Of a DNA stretch of 64,000 bases, positions 25,069 to 36,640 are shown piece by piece. The translations under genes were made by a program, and so were the position numbers. The stretch covers positions 1,131,273 to 1,195,272 of the forward strand of contig JAQFVV010012423.1 in assembly GCA_028023455.1 (NCBI GenBank), written 5' to 3'. The first letter of the stretch is position 1; the number at the start of each line of letters is the position of its first letter. A model generated the notes under the pieces. It ran no database searches, had not been told where the DNA came from, and worked only from the letters and a program-made list of their open reading frames with translations. The DNA is from Epiperipatus broadwayi. Lineage: Eukaryota; Onychophora; Udeonychophora; Euonychophora; Peripatidae.

Positions 25069-26387
25069 TTAATATTAATATTTAAAAAAGGTGATAAAGA
25101 AGATATTAGAAATTACAGACCTATCAGTCTTTTATCAGTTTTATACAAAATTTTTACTAAGATAATTACAACTCGTCTACAGAGAACACTGGACTTCCAC
25201 CAACCAAGAGAGCAAGCTGGATTTAAAAGTGGGTTTAGTACAGTAGATCATATTCAGGTATTGAGAGAAGTTATAGAAAGGACAAATGAATATGAGTTGC
25301 CATTATGCTTAGGATTTGTAGATTATGAAAAGGCATTTGATTCTATAAATATTTCTTCAGTGATTAAAGCATTGGATAATCAAGGTATAGATCCAGGATA
25401 TTGTCGTATTTTAAAGAATATTTATAAAAATGCAACAGCAACAATTAGATTACATAATGATAGTAGAAAAGTCAACATTGAGAAGGGTGTAAGACAGGGT
25501 GACTCCATATCTCCAAAATGTTTTACAGCAGTGCTGCAAGAAGTATTTTGTGGATTAAAATGGGAAGCTAAAGGAGTGAAAGTAAATGGAGACTATTTAA
25601 GTCATTTAGATTTTGCAGATGGTGTAGTTGTTCTTGCAAATAATGCTTTAGAGTTACAGGAAATGTTGCAGGAGTTATCAGATGAAAGTAGGAAAGTAGG
25701 ACTAAAGATAAATGTTAAAAAGACTAAAGTAATGTTTAATAGATTTTCTCAAAATATGAAAATAAAGATTGATTATGATGAATTAGAAGAAGTTAACAGT
25801 TACAAATACCTTGGTCAGATTATTAATACAGATGGAAACATAATGGATGAAATTAATCATAGAATTAAACTTGGTTGGAGTGCTTTTGGTAGAAATAACT
25901 TGATACTAAAAGGAAATATGCCTATGTGTTTGAAAAGGAAGGTTTTTAATAAATGTGTTTTGCCAGTTGTTACTTATGGATCTGAGACTTGGACACTTAA
26001 TAGAAGAGCAATACAGAGACTTCAAACCACTCAAAGAAGTATGAAGATATGCATGTTGGGAGTAACAAGAAGAGATTGAAAATGCAATGTATGGGTAAGG
26101 GAACAAACAAGTGTTACTGATCTCCTTGAAAAAATTAAAAGACTGAAGTGGAGTTGGGATGGACATATTGCTAGAAGAGATGATAATAGATGGACAATTG
26201 AAATTTTAAACTGGATTCCAAGAGATTGTAAAAGACCCAGAAAGAGACCACATGTGAGATGGATGCATGAAATAAGAAAGAGTGCAGGGGTGATGTGGAG
26301 AAGAGAAGCTAAAGATCGGAAAAGATGGATTGAACTTGGAGAGACCTTCATCCTGCAGTGGTTTGATAATGGTTGATGATGATGATG
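25069..26387 (+). pseudogene. RTE-like LINE, RT domain and C-terminus, with (TGA)n tail
   Basis: Continues the reverse transcriptase interrupted at 22258: FKKGDKEDIRNYRPISLL, then LGFVDYEKAFDS (first catalytic Asp), GVRQGDSISPKCF, and LDFADG at 25609-25623. The last should be FADD in the active site; the second Asp is Gly (GGT at 25621-25623), which would abolish polymerisation. An in-frame TGA at 26077-26079 interrupts the protein. Beyond it the same frame stays open through HIARRDDNRW and RKRPHVRWMHEIRK to ILQWFDNG, stopping at 26374-26376 within a (TGA)n tail ending at 26387. A short 3' end with a trinucleotide tail is typical of RTE elements. The first 20 residues of the nominal open frame from 25009 belong to the insertion, not the LINE. 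Confidence 0.92.
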
Positions 26388-26390
26388 TCT

Positions 26391-26578
26391 GAATTATAAA
26401 TTATTGAGTAAATTGTACAAACTTATTCATTCTGTAACAGAAAAGAAACAGAATCTCATTTTTACCACCTGCAATTAAAAATACACAGTAAATTTTGAAT
26501 TTACTGTAATAAATAATCTATTATTTATATAGCACAGAATAAATAAGTTTGTACAATTTACTTAATAATTTATAATTC
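26391..26578. repeat. Inverted repeat just downstream of the LINE
   Basis: GAATTATAAATTATTGAGTA...TTATTCATTCTGT (26391-26435) is inverted at 26534-26578 with few changes. AATTTACTGTAATAAATA inside it also occurs near 21664, on the other side of the LINE. It probably belongs to the same host repeat as the flanking inverted pair. Confidence 0.6.
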
Positions 26579-26609
26579 TGGCCTACAATAGATTAAAGAC
26601 CTGATATCA

Positions 26610-26738
26610 GCATGGTGAGCAAAGGTTGGTTTTATATGTAGATAAATTCTAAGCATAAGCATAAACTTATGCTTTTCAAACTGATGCTCATGAGCGAGTG
26701 CATGTAAATTTATAAAAGTGCATGACGGGAGGTTTAAT
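26610..26738. repeat. Right inverted repeat flanking the RTE locus
   Basis: Inverted partner of 21724-21825: CATGGTGAG, TTCTAAGCATAAG, CTTATGCTTTTCAAACTGA and CATGACGGGAGGTTTAATT. It includes about 25 extra bases relative to the left arm (around 26690-26715). Confidence 0.65.
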
Positions 26739-27675
26739 TACTTCCTTATAATATTAAAAATTTAATAATAAAAATGAAATGAATGATGAGAGAAAAAAAT
26801 CATATGAAAAGAAAATCTTGTCTTATAGTAATTCAAATCTCTTTAAACGAGCATTTTGCCCCTACTATAACTTTGATCATAGTTTTTGTGAAGTGGAAAC
26901 CCATATAGTTTATTGTAAATTCCAAGACTTTAACTTTTTTCACTTCAAATATATTCTGAATTTGTATAGCTTCTCTATTATTTTTTGCAGTTTTTTTAGC
27001 CATGGAAAGAAATTGTGCAAATATGGTAAGGCTCATGGACTTTCAGCAGATGCTGAAATGTAGCAATTAACCACTGATGTGCCAAATGCCTTCCTACCTT
27101 ATTTTAAATAAGCTTAATATATTATTACGAATTGTATATTTAAGGACTTGATGTTTATGGAAATCTGCAAGTATACAATTTTAAACTTTATCTTTATAAA
27201 ATATTTTCTTTTGCTGATAATGATAGTAAATGTGTGAATGACAGCATCAGGTAATTATCAATAACAAAGTACTATTTATTGTACTCTCACATATCCAAAA
27301 TTTTATAATGATTGTGGCTTAGTTAAAATGAATGATTTCTTTGATTATATTTTCAACTCGGGGATGGTCAAACTCTTATGTTACTTTCAACCATAATGCA
27401 TAAGGCAGTGGTTTGTTCATGACAAATACTTGGATGAGTCTGTTTATTAAATAGTAGATGGGTGGGTGATCTATTTTGTTGATTAAACTACTGAAGTATG
27501 ATGCATTGTGTATTAAATGATCAGTTTAATTGATTGCTTCAATTGTGTAATCTAATTCCAGTCTATTTCTAATAGCCTGTAAGATCACAAGCTGAAATTA
27601 GCAAGTCTAATGTTTTCTTATATTTTCTTTTACAAATGTTTATTATAATTTTCCTAACAAAGATAATTTGTTATT
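26739..27675. other. AT-rich stretch, nothing recognised
   Basis: Overlapping open frames at 26779-27063 on one strand and 26833-27036 on the other lack domains. I do not call either. Confidence 0.45.
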
Positions 27676-28194
27676 GATAAAGCTTGTTAGAGCTATTATC
27701 ATGCTTGGTATTTTAGTTTATAATTATAAGCTTATCAAGTTAAGTCATGTGATGTATGACTTGATTTTATTTGCTATTATAGTTTTGCTTTTAAGTTTTA
27801 AACAATGTTATATTTCTAAAGATATTAATATATGGTGTAGCTGAAAATTATTCAGGCCCATATGGCTATTTAAGTTGAATAGCTGGATTTGAAGATAGAT
27901 AGGTGTCTGAAAATTTCAGATTTTCTACTTAATAGTTAGCTATTAGGTAATTGCTTGCTTTGAGTTGGCATTTTGGATCTAGTGTCTGGAATATCCTAGC
28001 ACCTTATTGAAGATAGCCAATAACTTGAAACCAGTTTGGGGATGAAGATGTTTCTAGATAGAGATTTTTGAATGCTTTCTCTTGTGACATTTATCGATGA
28101 AGCTTCTTAGAGCTATTAGCATGGCTCATTATTTTAGTTTATAATTACAAGCTTATCAAGTTAAGTCACATGATGTATGACTTAATTTTATTTT
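27676..28194 (+). repeat. Direct duplication, about 97-100 bp, 419 bp apart
   Basis: Copy 1 (27676-27772) and copy 2 (28095-28194) share GCTT(G/C)TTAGAGCTATTA, TTTTAGTTTATAATTA, AAGCTTATCAAGTTAAGTCA and GATGTATGACTT. The segment between them (28002-28040) includes TTGAAACCAGTTTGGGG, resembling the end of the hammerhead-like motif at 33995-34032 but with a degraded CTGATGA box. It could be one and a fraction monomers of a tandem family, or direct terminal repeats of a small non-autonomous element. Confidence 0.6.
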
Positions 28195-29473
28195 TTCTTT
28201 CTTTATTTTTTTACAAGTTTGCTTGAATGCTGTTGAAACTTATAATTTAGAATCAAATTTTATTATTACTGAAAGTTATTAAGTACCCCAATATATCTAA
28301 CAACAAATTTGTATTATATAATAAATAGCATCTATCCCCATATGTACCATTAAAACAATTTTAATTTTACAAAATACAACTCATTCATTACATGGTTTTA
28401 ATGAATATTCTTTATAGATATAGATAAACATTTATCATATGACTTATCACATGGCTCCAGCTTATATATGCGGCATACTTTCCATCTTTTCTTTGTCACT
28501 AACTGCAAGCTTTAATAAGTAATGTTATCTGGTATCTCTCATTATTTATAAATGATAACAGTAAATGGCATAGAGAAGATGGAAAAGTATGCAGATAAAA
28601 AATACATTTTTTTTTTCCAAAGCTAGAGTTACATATTAAAAAACCTTCAGTCATAATTTTACAATTGGCTGAAGAACCAGAATAATTATATTTCAATTTA
28701 ATTATAGATAAGTAATAGTTGGATGAAATATTTAATATTTTGCTATCTTTGTGTAATAATCATTCTGAAGTTTGTCAGGTTGGTCATTATTGATAACAAA
28801 TAGCAATATCTTTATACAGTGATAATATCAATAATTCATTACTGTGCACAGTGGAAAAGAAGTGAATCATATTTAAATGCTATAAATAAGATTAAAACTG
28901 CGTTAAAACTAATAAAGGTTTAATTTGCTAGTAGGACTCTAGAATATCACATAATCTTGCAAGCCAATAATGATATTATCATCATCATCATCATCATCAT
29001 TACGATATTTTAGAAGTTTAATAATTTAACAATTTGCTTTGTAAATGCTGAAATACTTTTTAAAAAAGACATTCTTCTATTATTTAGATTTATTCATTGA
29101 ACAATATACTAATCAGATGTCCCCAATAATAATAGTTAAAATGAATGCATATAGCTAGAACAAAGTGCATTAATATTTATTTGATAATAATTAATAAATT
29201 TCCAAAAATCCATTACAGGAAAATTGCTTCTGTCTAAATATATATATGAATTTCTTAATAATTATTAAAGCTAAAAATAAATAAGCAAACAAAAATTATA
29301 TTACAATAAAACATGATACTAAATATTAAAACAAAAATATAAAAAAATGTAATACGACATGTCAGGGTATGATGTAAAATGGCTTCTTTTTAAATAAAGA
29401 CGGAAGTTTCTCACAGACTTTTTGTCCCAAAACCCTATTATTCAAGTTAAACATATACCTCCTTCTAAAAGCA
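28195..29473. other. AT-rich stretch with an (ATC)n microsatellite
   Basis: No gene. A trinucleotide run (ATC)7-8 lies at 28978-29000. It resembles the tails of the RTE copies, but no RTE protein sequence adjoins it. Confidence 0.55.
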
Positions 29474-31051
29474 TTATATATATATTATAACACCCACCAA
29501 TATATATATATAACCGCCATTGTTGGCTTTAACCCGAAGCTTCGAATAAAGATATTTGTGAGCATGGTTTGATCCCATCTCACGCGCCAATCTTACCCGT
29601 AGATAAGAATTATCTCCTCGAAAACGTACATAAGGGTTCTGGTATGTATATCTGATATGGTAGCGCACCGAGCCAGCTCAATCTCAGGGTTTGGGGACGA
29701 TAGTCTAACTAGAGAACAAAGCTACAACCAAACTAACGATGTCTTACATGTATATTATAATATGCGATAGCCTATTGGATAAAATCCATTAATCTAACCC
29801 GGGTCTTATCAGATTTTTATTCTATTCAACCATACCCATTACCAATAAATCCCATTTATACCTGCATATAAATATTACTATTCAAGTACCCAGCCCATTT
29901 ATTCTGATCCACACACATATATATCATTCATACACGCATCAAAATAGTGCAAATATATATATGAGAGCTGTTTATTTAATGTGGTCATATATTTAAATTT
30001 TAAAAGAGACTTAATATAGCAATTAACATTGAGGTAACACTAGTTTCTTTATTAAGATACATTCACCGAACACATATTTTGTGCCACGTCACTTTACCTT
30101 AGTTCACGCGATCAAAGACAAGTCCGCATTTATCTCTTGCCGAGAAAACTGGTCTGGTGGATATGACGGATGGCAAACAGTTCCACTGGGGTAGGTCGAT
30201 TAACATATCTCAGAGGTGGAGTAGTTGATTCACTCTCTTTGCAAAAAGGTCCAAATCTTCAAAGATCTTTCGTCACCATTTCTTCGATGAAACAAAATTT
30301 CTTTATTTATTAATGCAGTTCGTAAGTCCGCTTCAGGTGAGTTTCACGACGAGTGTCCACTGGGCCGATTAACGAAACCCGCACAATAGAATTACCCCGA
30401 CATTTTTGGAAAGAAAAAATATTACAACTTCTTAAGAAAAATTTTACACGTCCTCCTAATCTGGAGTTCAAGCCGCGTCTCCCTCTTTCTTTTTTTTTTT
30501 ATATCCACTCGAGCACAACAAAAAGTTCTTTTGTTTTCACCTTTAACTTTTCAAAATCTCTCTGCGTATCCGTACGCCACTGACCAGTTCTTCCATTGTT
30601 CTTCAAAAAAAAATACCCACCTGACCAGTTTTCAGACTTCCCGACGCCAGTTATTAACTAAACTGCCTACAGCAATTAACTCATTTCTATTTCGGTCCTC
30701 ATATGTTCAAGAGATTACTCAACAAAAGAAAACACGTGTTACCGACAATATCAATAAAACTCAAAAAAAAAACTTACGGATAAAATATCTACAAATAATT
30801 AATTATGCTTTATACAGCTCTACATATATAATTGATTGCAACCATCACCGATACTACATACGTATATTGTACACTCACACATACACTATATTTACATATA
30901 CCTACACACATAACTTTCGCACTCCTTGTAACAGGGTTCGAATGACCATTTACATATATATATATTTTTATTTTTGTTTATACATAGTCGCTCCACATTA
31001 ACACTAGCAATCATATATCACATACGCGCGTATTCGAACCCGTTTGTTACA
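29474..31051. mobile_element. Unclassified GC-richer insertion-like block
   Basis: Base composition shifts here: CpG-containing words and less A/T. The block is bounded by similar inverted ends, TATATATATTATAACA on the left (near 29478) and TGTTACAATATATATATA on the right (near 31045). No transposase or RT is visible. Frames at 30353-30583 and 30531-31001 lack domains. The right end contains a smaller inverted repeat (see 30927-31051). It could be a non-autonomous transposon or the internal part of one. The boundaries are my inference. Confidence 0.4.
30927..31051. repeat. 125-bp segment with TGTAACA...TGTTACA inverted ends
   Basis: The left end TGTAACAGGGTTCGAATG (30927-30944) and the right end (reading TGTAACAAACGGGTTCGAAT on the other strand, ending at 31051) are inverted apart from three extra bases. 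GGTTCGAA also resembles a tRNA T-arm or pol III B box, but no A box or fold supports a tRNA. Confidence 0.55.
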
Positions 31052-31621
31052 ATATATATATATCATAAGAAACTATTTCATTTGTTTTTTATTTGTATCC
31101 AACTTTAGTAAAAGTTGTTGCATTACTTTCATTATCTTATGCTCATATTTCAAAATTTTGTTATAAAACTAATAAAAAATTATAAAATCTATTCCTCTTT
31201 CAAATGCCTTTATTTTAAAAATTGTTCTCATTCTCCATAAAATTGTTCCTAATCCTCTTTCAACATTCTACACTCTGAAAATAAGTTCTCAATACTTTCT
31301 GTCTCTCATTTTTTACATAAGCTGCATTTACAGACCAAGTCACTATTTTATTATTATTCTCTCTCCCTGGTATCTAAGGTTCTTGCCTTTGCACCAAACA
31401 ACAATAAGTTCTTATACGTAACTTTCCTATTTTATATAATTTTTATTCTTATATAACTCCAAATTATTTTTTTATATTCTATAATCACTTAATACTGAAT
31501 TAAATATTAAAGAAAAATGAAAAAGAGTAGCTTAATATTATCATGGAGCCACATATCCATAAATTATTAGAAGTTATTTATTTTTTAAAAACATTTTCAA
31601 AAACAAATGTCTATTTATTTT
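31052..31621. other. AT-rich stretch, nothing recognised
   Basis: No gene or repeat that I can support. Confidence 0.45.
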
Positions 31622-31931
31622 AGTGCTGCCATCTATTGTAAGCCTGAATAATCAATAAATCCTAAATGGTAATACTTATTAAAGACTTAATATCAGACTA
31701 GTTTCTGTTTTATAGCTTTTGTCAATAAATATCTTGGATCTAAATATAGCACATCTAATTCTATTATGTTCAAAAAAATCTAAGTATACTAGATCTGGAT
31801 GATCATCTCACTGATGAAAGTCATAAGAGCACAAGTTTGGAGATATAGGTAAAATAGTACTGGATATAAATTTGATAAACACCGCCACCTAGTATCTATT
31901 AAATATTCAGATTTACATAAATGGCAGCACT
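31622..31931. mobile_element. 310-bp MITE-like element
   Basis: Terminal inverted repeats: AGTGCTGCCATCTATTGTAA (from 31622, 28 bp) against 31905-31931, which reads AGTGCTGCCATTTATGTAAA on the other strand. No coding frame. The interior shares CTCACTGATGAA(A/G)GTCA(T/C)AAG (31807-31826) with the hammerhead-like motif at 33995-34032, but here the GAAA and helix III part is degraded. Confidence 0.65.
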
Positions 31932-32708
31932 GGGAGAGAATAAACAGAGATTTGCTTGGGAGTCATACGTTTTTTTTTGTTTCTAAAAATATTAAAAAAT
32001 TAATCATTAATTTTTAAAAGTTATTCATTTTTAATAAAATCATCATCATCATTGATTATTTAAAAGATATTTTATGTATTTAAAGTTTGAAATGAATACA
32101 TTTCAAATTAAAGCAGTGTCTAATAATCATTTCTGACTTTTTTATACTCTGCTTCCATTATACATTTAAGACTCAAATTTTTATGTATTGAACTATCAAG
32201 TTGATAATGTATTGAGACAACATATTTGTATTTTTTTTTTTAAAAAAAATTCATGGTAACGTTTAGTATTATGTAAAGTTCTAATTAAAAATTTTTCTTT
32301 CAGAAATTTCTTATTTGTAAAGCAAGCATTTAAATTTGTGCAGATAAAGATGTAAAAGTTATATCAGTCATGAAGAATCTGGGATACTATGTAAATTTAC
32401 ATTGAAAACATATATAATTACATTGATAAAATTTCTACATACATATTTTATTCGTTACTTCCATAAAATATGATTTTCTACTTTAGAAGTAATTTAAAAC
32501 TTTATTTAACTGCATCTGTCATTGATTTATATTTTAGTCAAATAAAAATTTAGTAATGCAAACACTTTAAATCAAATAGATACATATTATTTTAGAAATT
32601 AATATATTGACAGAATATTGTTCTTATGGGTACATATAACATTTACTATATTTGCTGAATATTTAAATAATTTGGAAATAGCTTGGCTTTTTGCAAACAT
32701 TGTTTATG

Positions 32709-32813
32709 AATAGGCACTAGATGGAGATTTTATTCATAAGACTTCTGGCATCCATTGATTATTCTGGCTTGCACAGAGTGGCAATACATATAGAGAGTTT
32801 TGCTTGTTTTAAT
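32709..32813 (+). repeat. Dispersed repeat, right-end type
   Basis: GGCACTAGATGGAGATTTTAT, ATCCATTGATTA and AGAGAGTTTTGCTTGTTTTA occur here. They recur in the same order at 34043-34150 and, for the final part, in the palindromes at 33.6 and 55.1 kb. At least four copies therefore lie in this window. The family is unknown and there is no coding capacity. Confidence 0.7.
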
Positions 32814-33554
32814 AAAAGTTATTTCTTAAATAATTTATTATTTATTTAATGTATTAAAATAATTAGATACGTTTTCTCCTTTAATTGCTATAGTAATGTT
32901 TATTTCATTTTGAAATGTATTTTAAAAGTTAAACATTTCAAATTTTATAACTATAAATACAAAACTAAATGAGTTCATTCATTATTTTAAGATAAATTCT
33001 CATACTGATAACAAGAAATCAACTGCAGTATAATATTTGATTTAATTAAAATTAAACCTTTGATACTGATTTATATTCTTATATGCTATTTACATACATT
33101 GTGATACTTATATTCTATATTAAATTATTTCATGTAATATCTGACAGCTAAAGTAGTGGAAGTTTTGCTACTTTAAATCACTCTTCTATGCTTATCTGTA
33201 GTAATATTTTTGTATGTTTTTTTTAATGATACAATTGCAAACTAGCAAATGTTGATTTATTAATTAAAAAAAAATCTGAAGAATCAGTGTTTTTCAGATA
33301 GTCAGCAAAGATAAAGTGTATTTAGTCCATTCTTTTATGTTTAATCCTGTTCCAAGTTTTTGATGGTTGCATTCTTTGTAATCCAATTTCCATGGCATTT
33401 GCAAGATTACATTAAAAATTTTTGGAAAAACAATCAGACAGAAAATTGCTTATTAATTTAAGAAATTTAAAAATATAGTATAATTAGACAAGTTAATTTA
33501 AATTATTGCACGAACTACAGGGGTTTAATAAATTACTGTCTCAGAATTATGATA

Positions 33555-33752
33555 AAACCATTAAACATTACATGATCACTATTTCTTATGCTAGCACATA
33601 TCTGTTATTAAAACAGGCAAAACTCTCCATACATAGTGCCCACTCAGTGCAAACAGAGCACTGAGTGGGCACTATGTATGGAGAGTTTTGCCTGTTTAAT
33701 AACAGATATATGCAAACATAAGAAATAGTGATCATATGATGTTTAGTGGTTT
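33555..33752. repeat. 198-bp near-perfect palindrome (snap-back element)
   Basis: Arms 33555-33650 and 33658-33752 are almost fully complementary around a 7-base loop. The inner part (ACAGGCAAAACTCTCCATAC...CACTCAGTGC) is perfect. The outer part (AAACATTACATGATCACTAT) has a few mismatches. It would extrude as a long hairpin. A relative lies at 54990-55120. The very high arm identity implies recent formation or gene conversion. Confidence 0.85.
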
Positions 33753-33994
33753 AACATAATCCTGTCTAATAGGATAATGGGGGCTATGGTTGTTAAAGAG
33801 CCAAAGACACCATAATGTATGGGTGCTGAACTGGGTTTAGATTATGACTATGTAATCTATTGAGCTTAGATTGAAAATATTTTGTTTTCAATTTTATTCT
33901 CATAGTTTTTTAATTAAGTAGAGATAAAAAGTGGCTGCTGGAGGGTTGCATTAGATCCTAGGATCTAGGTGCAATGCTCTCAGATCCAAAGCTC

Positions 33995-34032
33995 CTCACT
34001 GATGAAGGTCACAAGTCAGAAATTAGTCTGGG
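33995..34032 (+). ncRNA. Hammerhead-ribozyme-like motif, copy 3
   Basis: Helix I 5' strand CTCA (33995-33998), then the full core CTGATGA (33999-34005), a weak hairpin AGGTCACAAGTCA (34006-34018), GAA (34019-34021), helix III AT-TA-GT (34022-34027, an A-U pair and a U-G pair), the cleavage triplet GTC (C at 34028), and helix I 3' strand TGGG (34029-34032) pairing with CTCA. All core bases of the consensus are present. The weak point is helix II, which forms only three pairs (G-C, G-U, U-G) with a mismatch at its base. A two-pair helix III is short but matches hammerheads described in Penelope-like elements. It lies in a dispersed repeat just upstream of the 34043-34150 unit. Confidence 0.45.
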
Positions 34033-34042
34033 AATATTGGAT

Positions 34043-34150
34043 GAGTAGGCACTAGATGGAGATTTTATGCACAAGCCTTCCTGCATCCATTGATTACTCT
34101 GGTTGGCACTGAGTGAGAACTATTGTATCGAGAGTTTTGCCTGTTTTAAT
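34043..34150 (+). repeat. Dispersed repeat, second right-end copy
   Basis: Same order of words as 32709-32813 (GGCACTAGATGGAGATTTTAT ... ATCCATTGATTACTCTGGTT ... GAGAGTTTTGCCTGTTTTAA). Its last 45 bases are inverted relative to 33610-33650. The segment 33610-34150 could therefore be one element whose left inverted terminus lies within the palindrome. Confidence 0.7.
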
Positions 34151-36479
34151 TATGCTAAAATGTACTTTTTGACGCTTTGCCATATCCTGGTCTTGCGGAA
34201 AAAAATTTCACTCACATTTCATTACTACTAATAAAAAGTGGTGGTTAATAAAAGAAATCCAATAATTTGCTGTAAACAGAATCAACAGTTCACATTTCGT
34301 AAATCTGCTCAGAAAATGATAAAAATTTCATAAACAAAAAAGATTTTGACTATCTATGTGAACTTTTTCTGACAATATTTCATTGCAGTATACAACCTCT
34401 TAATAACAACAGAAGAAAATTTGGTCTTGAAAATACAGACTACTTTTAAGAACATTCTACATACATGATAATTTGAACTATAATGATAAACTTTTCTTTT
34501 GTATGAAAAAGTCAATCAGTTATATCAAAAAGTCTCTACAAATATTATTCTTTCTATGTATTTGTTACAATGCTTTATTTTATTTAATATTTAAAAAAAG
34601 TTTTGGCTATGCTGCAGCTGTCTTCAAACCCATAAAATAAAATGGCATTATAATATTTTAACATAAACATACAATAAACTTGTCTTTATACATTTATATA
34701 TATATTACTATTATTTAAACAACAGATATATCAAATGCAAAATGGAAAAAACTTTTTCAATCAGAATTTTCGTATACAAAATCTAATCATAAATAAACAG
34801 ATTCAAAAAACAGTTTTTGATCTGAGATTATCAGCAAATAAATAATAATAATAATAAATTGTTAAAATATATATTTCAAACAAGCTGCGTAGAGATATAA
34901 CTGACTTTTTAATCTAAGATTAGATATTTAAACTGGTGTATATTAAGTTTATAATTATAATATCTACAATTTACAGAATACTATTTCAATGTCATTTTTA
35001 AGAATAATCAATCATCCTCCATTAACATGAATATTCTCAAACCACTGTAACATTCTGACTTAAAATTTATGTAGTTTTCATTACTGGAGATACAAATCTT
35101 CATTCTCTATTGAGTAGAGAAAAATTAATACAATGCTTACTTCAATTATAGCAATATATGTACAACTCAAACTGCTTTATCTAGTTCTAAAATTCTAAAG
35201 TAATTGCTGAAACCAATTGTAATTTTCTAATAATTTCTTAATTTATGTTTTAAATATTATTTAATCAATATTTATTAAAATACTGGGCTTTTTTAATAAA
35301 TAAATAATGAGGCTGATTGTTTAAAGCATTTAAAATAACTTAGAAAATTTATCATCTAGAAAAGTTTATTTTAAAGTTAACTTTGTTATTATAATATTGT
35401 AAAAACAGCTTATGCTTATTTATTTTATTTAGAATTCCATAGTTGCAATATCAAGAAATGACTTTGTTAAGAGGAACTCATAATATTAAACTTCCCGATT
35501 CTGTATAATAAATCTGAATAGCATTCATTTATTTAGTCAATATAAAATTATCATATCAGAAAGAACATAGAATATTAAATAGACTTAAATTAATAAAAAT
35601 ATTATCTTTTTTTAGAAATACTAATTTATGGGATAATTTTATCTACTTATAATATATATTTTAAGACAGAATACTCACACAATGTCTAATTCTGGCTGAG
35701 ATAATTTCTTAAGATTATAACTTTTGATTATTATACCATGTTCTATAAGAATTAGTTTTGGTTGATATAAACCTGAAATTATGAGCATGGATTATGGGTC
35801 AGCTTTAATCATACATAAATTTATACTGTGTCAATCACATAGTTTTTAATGAGAATTTCTTTGAACTTAATCAGGCATTGCTTTATTAACATTATACATT
35901 AAAACTATTCATTATCATATACTTTCAGCTAAAAAACTTTTCTTTCGTCTATTCCTTTATCAACTCCATATATATATATGTTAAAGTTAAGCTCAGAATA
36001 ATGAAAAAGTACAATTGATTTATTCTTGGATTTCAAGATTGTATGCAATTTTAAACACTAGTGTTCATGTAATAGGGCTAAAAGCAGTGCACACATACTT
36101 TTATATTTTTTAATATCAGAGAAAGATAATTTGTTTGAACTTGTTGATGCCAAAGTCCTTTATCTCAAAAAAAAAAAAAGATATGTAAAGTAAAAAGAAT
36201 TGGCAGATAATCGAAAAAAATCTTATTAATGTAAGAGCCAATAGCATCCCGTTTAAAAAGAACTAGTACTTTAATTCATAATAAAGTATGTGTGTGTATA
36301 TATATTAGGATTTACTATAATAGATTTTAGTCTAGTTTTATTAACGATGTTCTGCATTAAAAGTTTTAAGAGTTCAATGTAGTATTATTCATTAATTATC
36401 TATACACTCTTGTGGAATATAATTTTATAAACATATGTGCATATGTATAAAAAGATTGAAAAGTTTTTAAATATGTGCC
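34151..36479. other. AT-rich stretch, nothing recognised
   Basis: No gene or RNA I can support. Confidence 0.5.
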
Positions 36480-36640
36480 GGTCAAAACATGTTTATCCAT
36501 CTAACATGAGCTGGAACTCACAAAATGTACTTCAAACCCAGTCCAGCCAAGATATAGATCAGGGACTAACCTGGATTCGAACCCACTCCATAAGCTCCAG
36601 ATCAAACACCTAATGAATAACATAATAGTGATGGCCCATG
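36480..36640 (-). mobile_element. SINE-like fragment with tRNA T-arm/B-box
   Basis: On the minus strand, GGGTTCGAATCC (plus 36572-36583) is an exact pol III B-box/T-arm motif, preceded by a degenerate tRNA-like segment. Downstream sequence (TGGACTGGGTTTGAAGTAC) is non-tRNA. It is probably a tRNA-derived SINE remnant. I see no clear A-tail or target duplication. It lies at the start of a GC-richer block reaching about 39.5 kb. Confidence 0.45.

Noticed and set aside
28978-29000. Tail of a third RTE copy
   Set aside because: Only the (ATC)n run is present; neighbouring sequence shows no RTE protein similarity.
29474-31051. LTR retrotransposon with TG...CA ends
   Set aside because: I see no direct long terminal repeats, primer-binding site or gag/pol. 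The matching ends are inverted, not direct.
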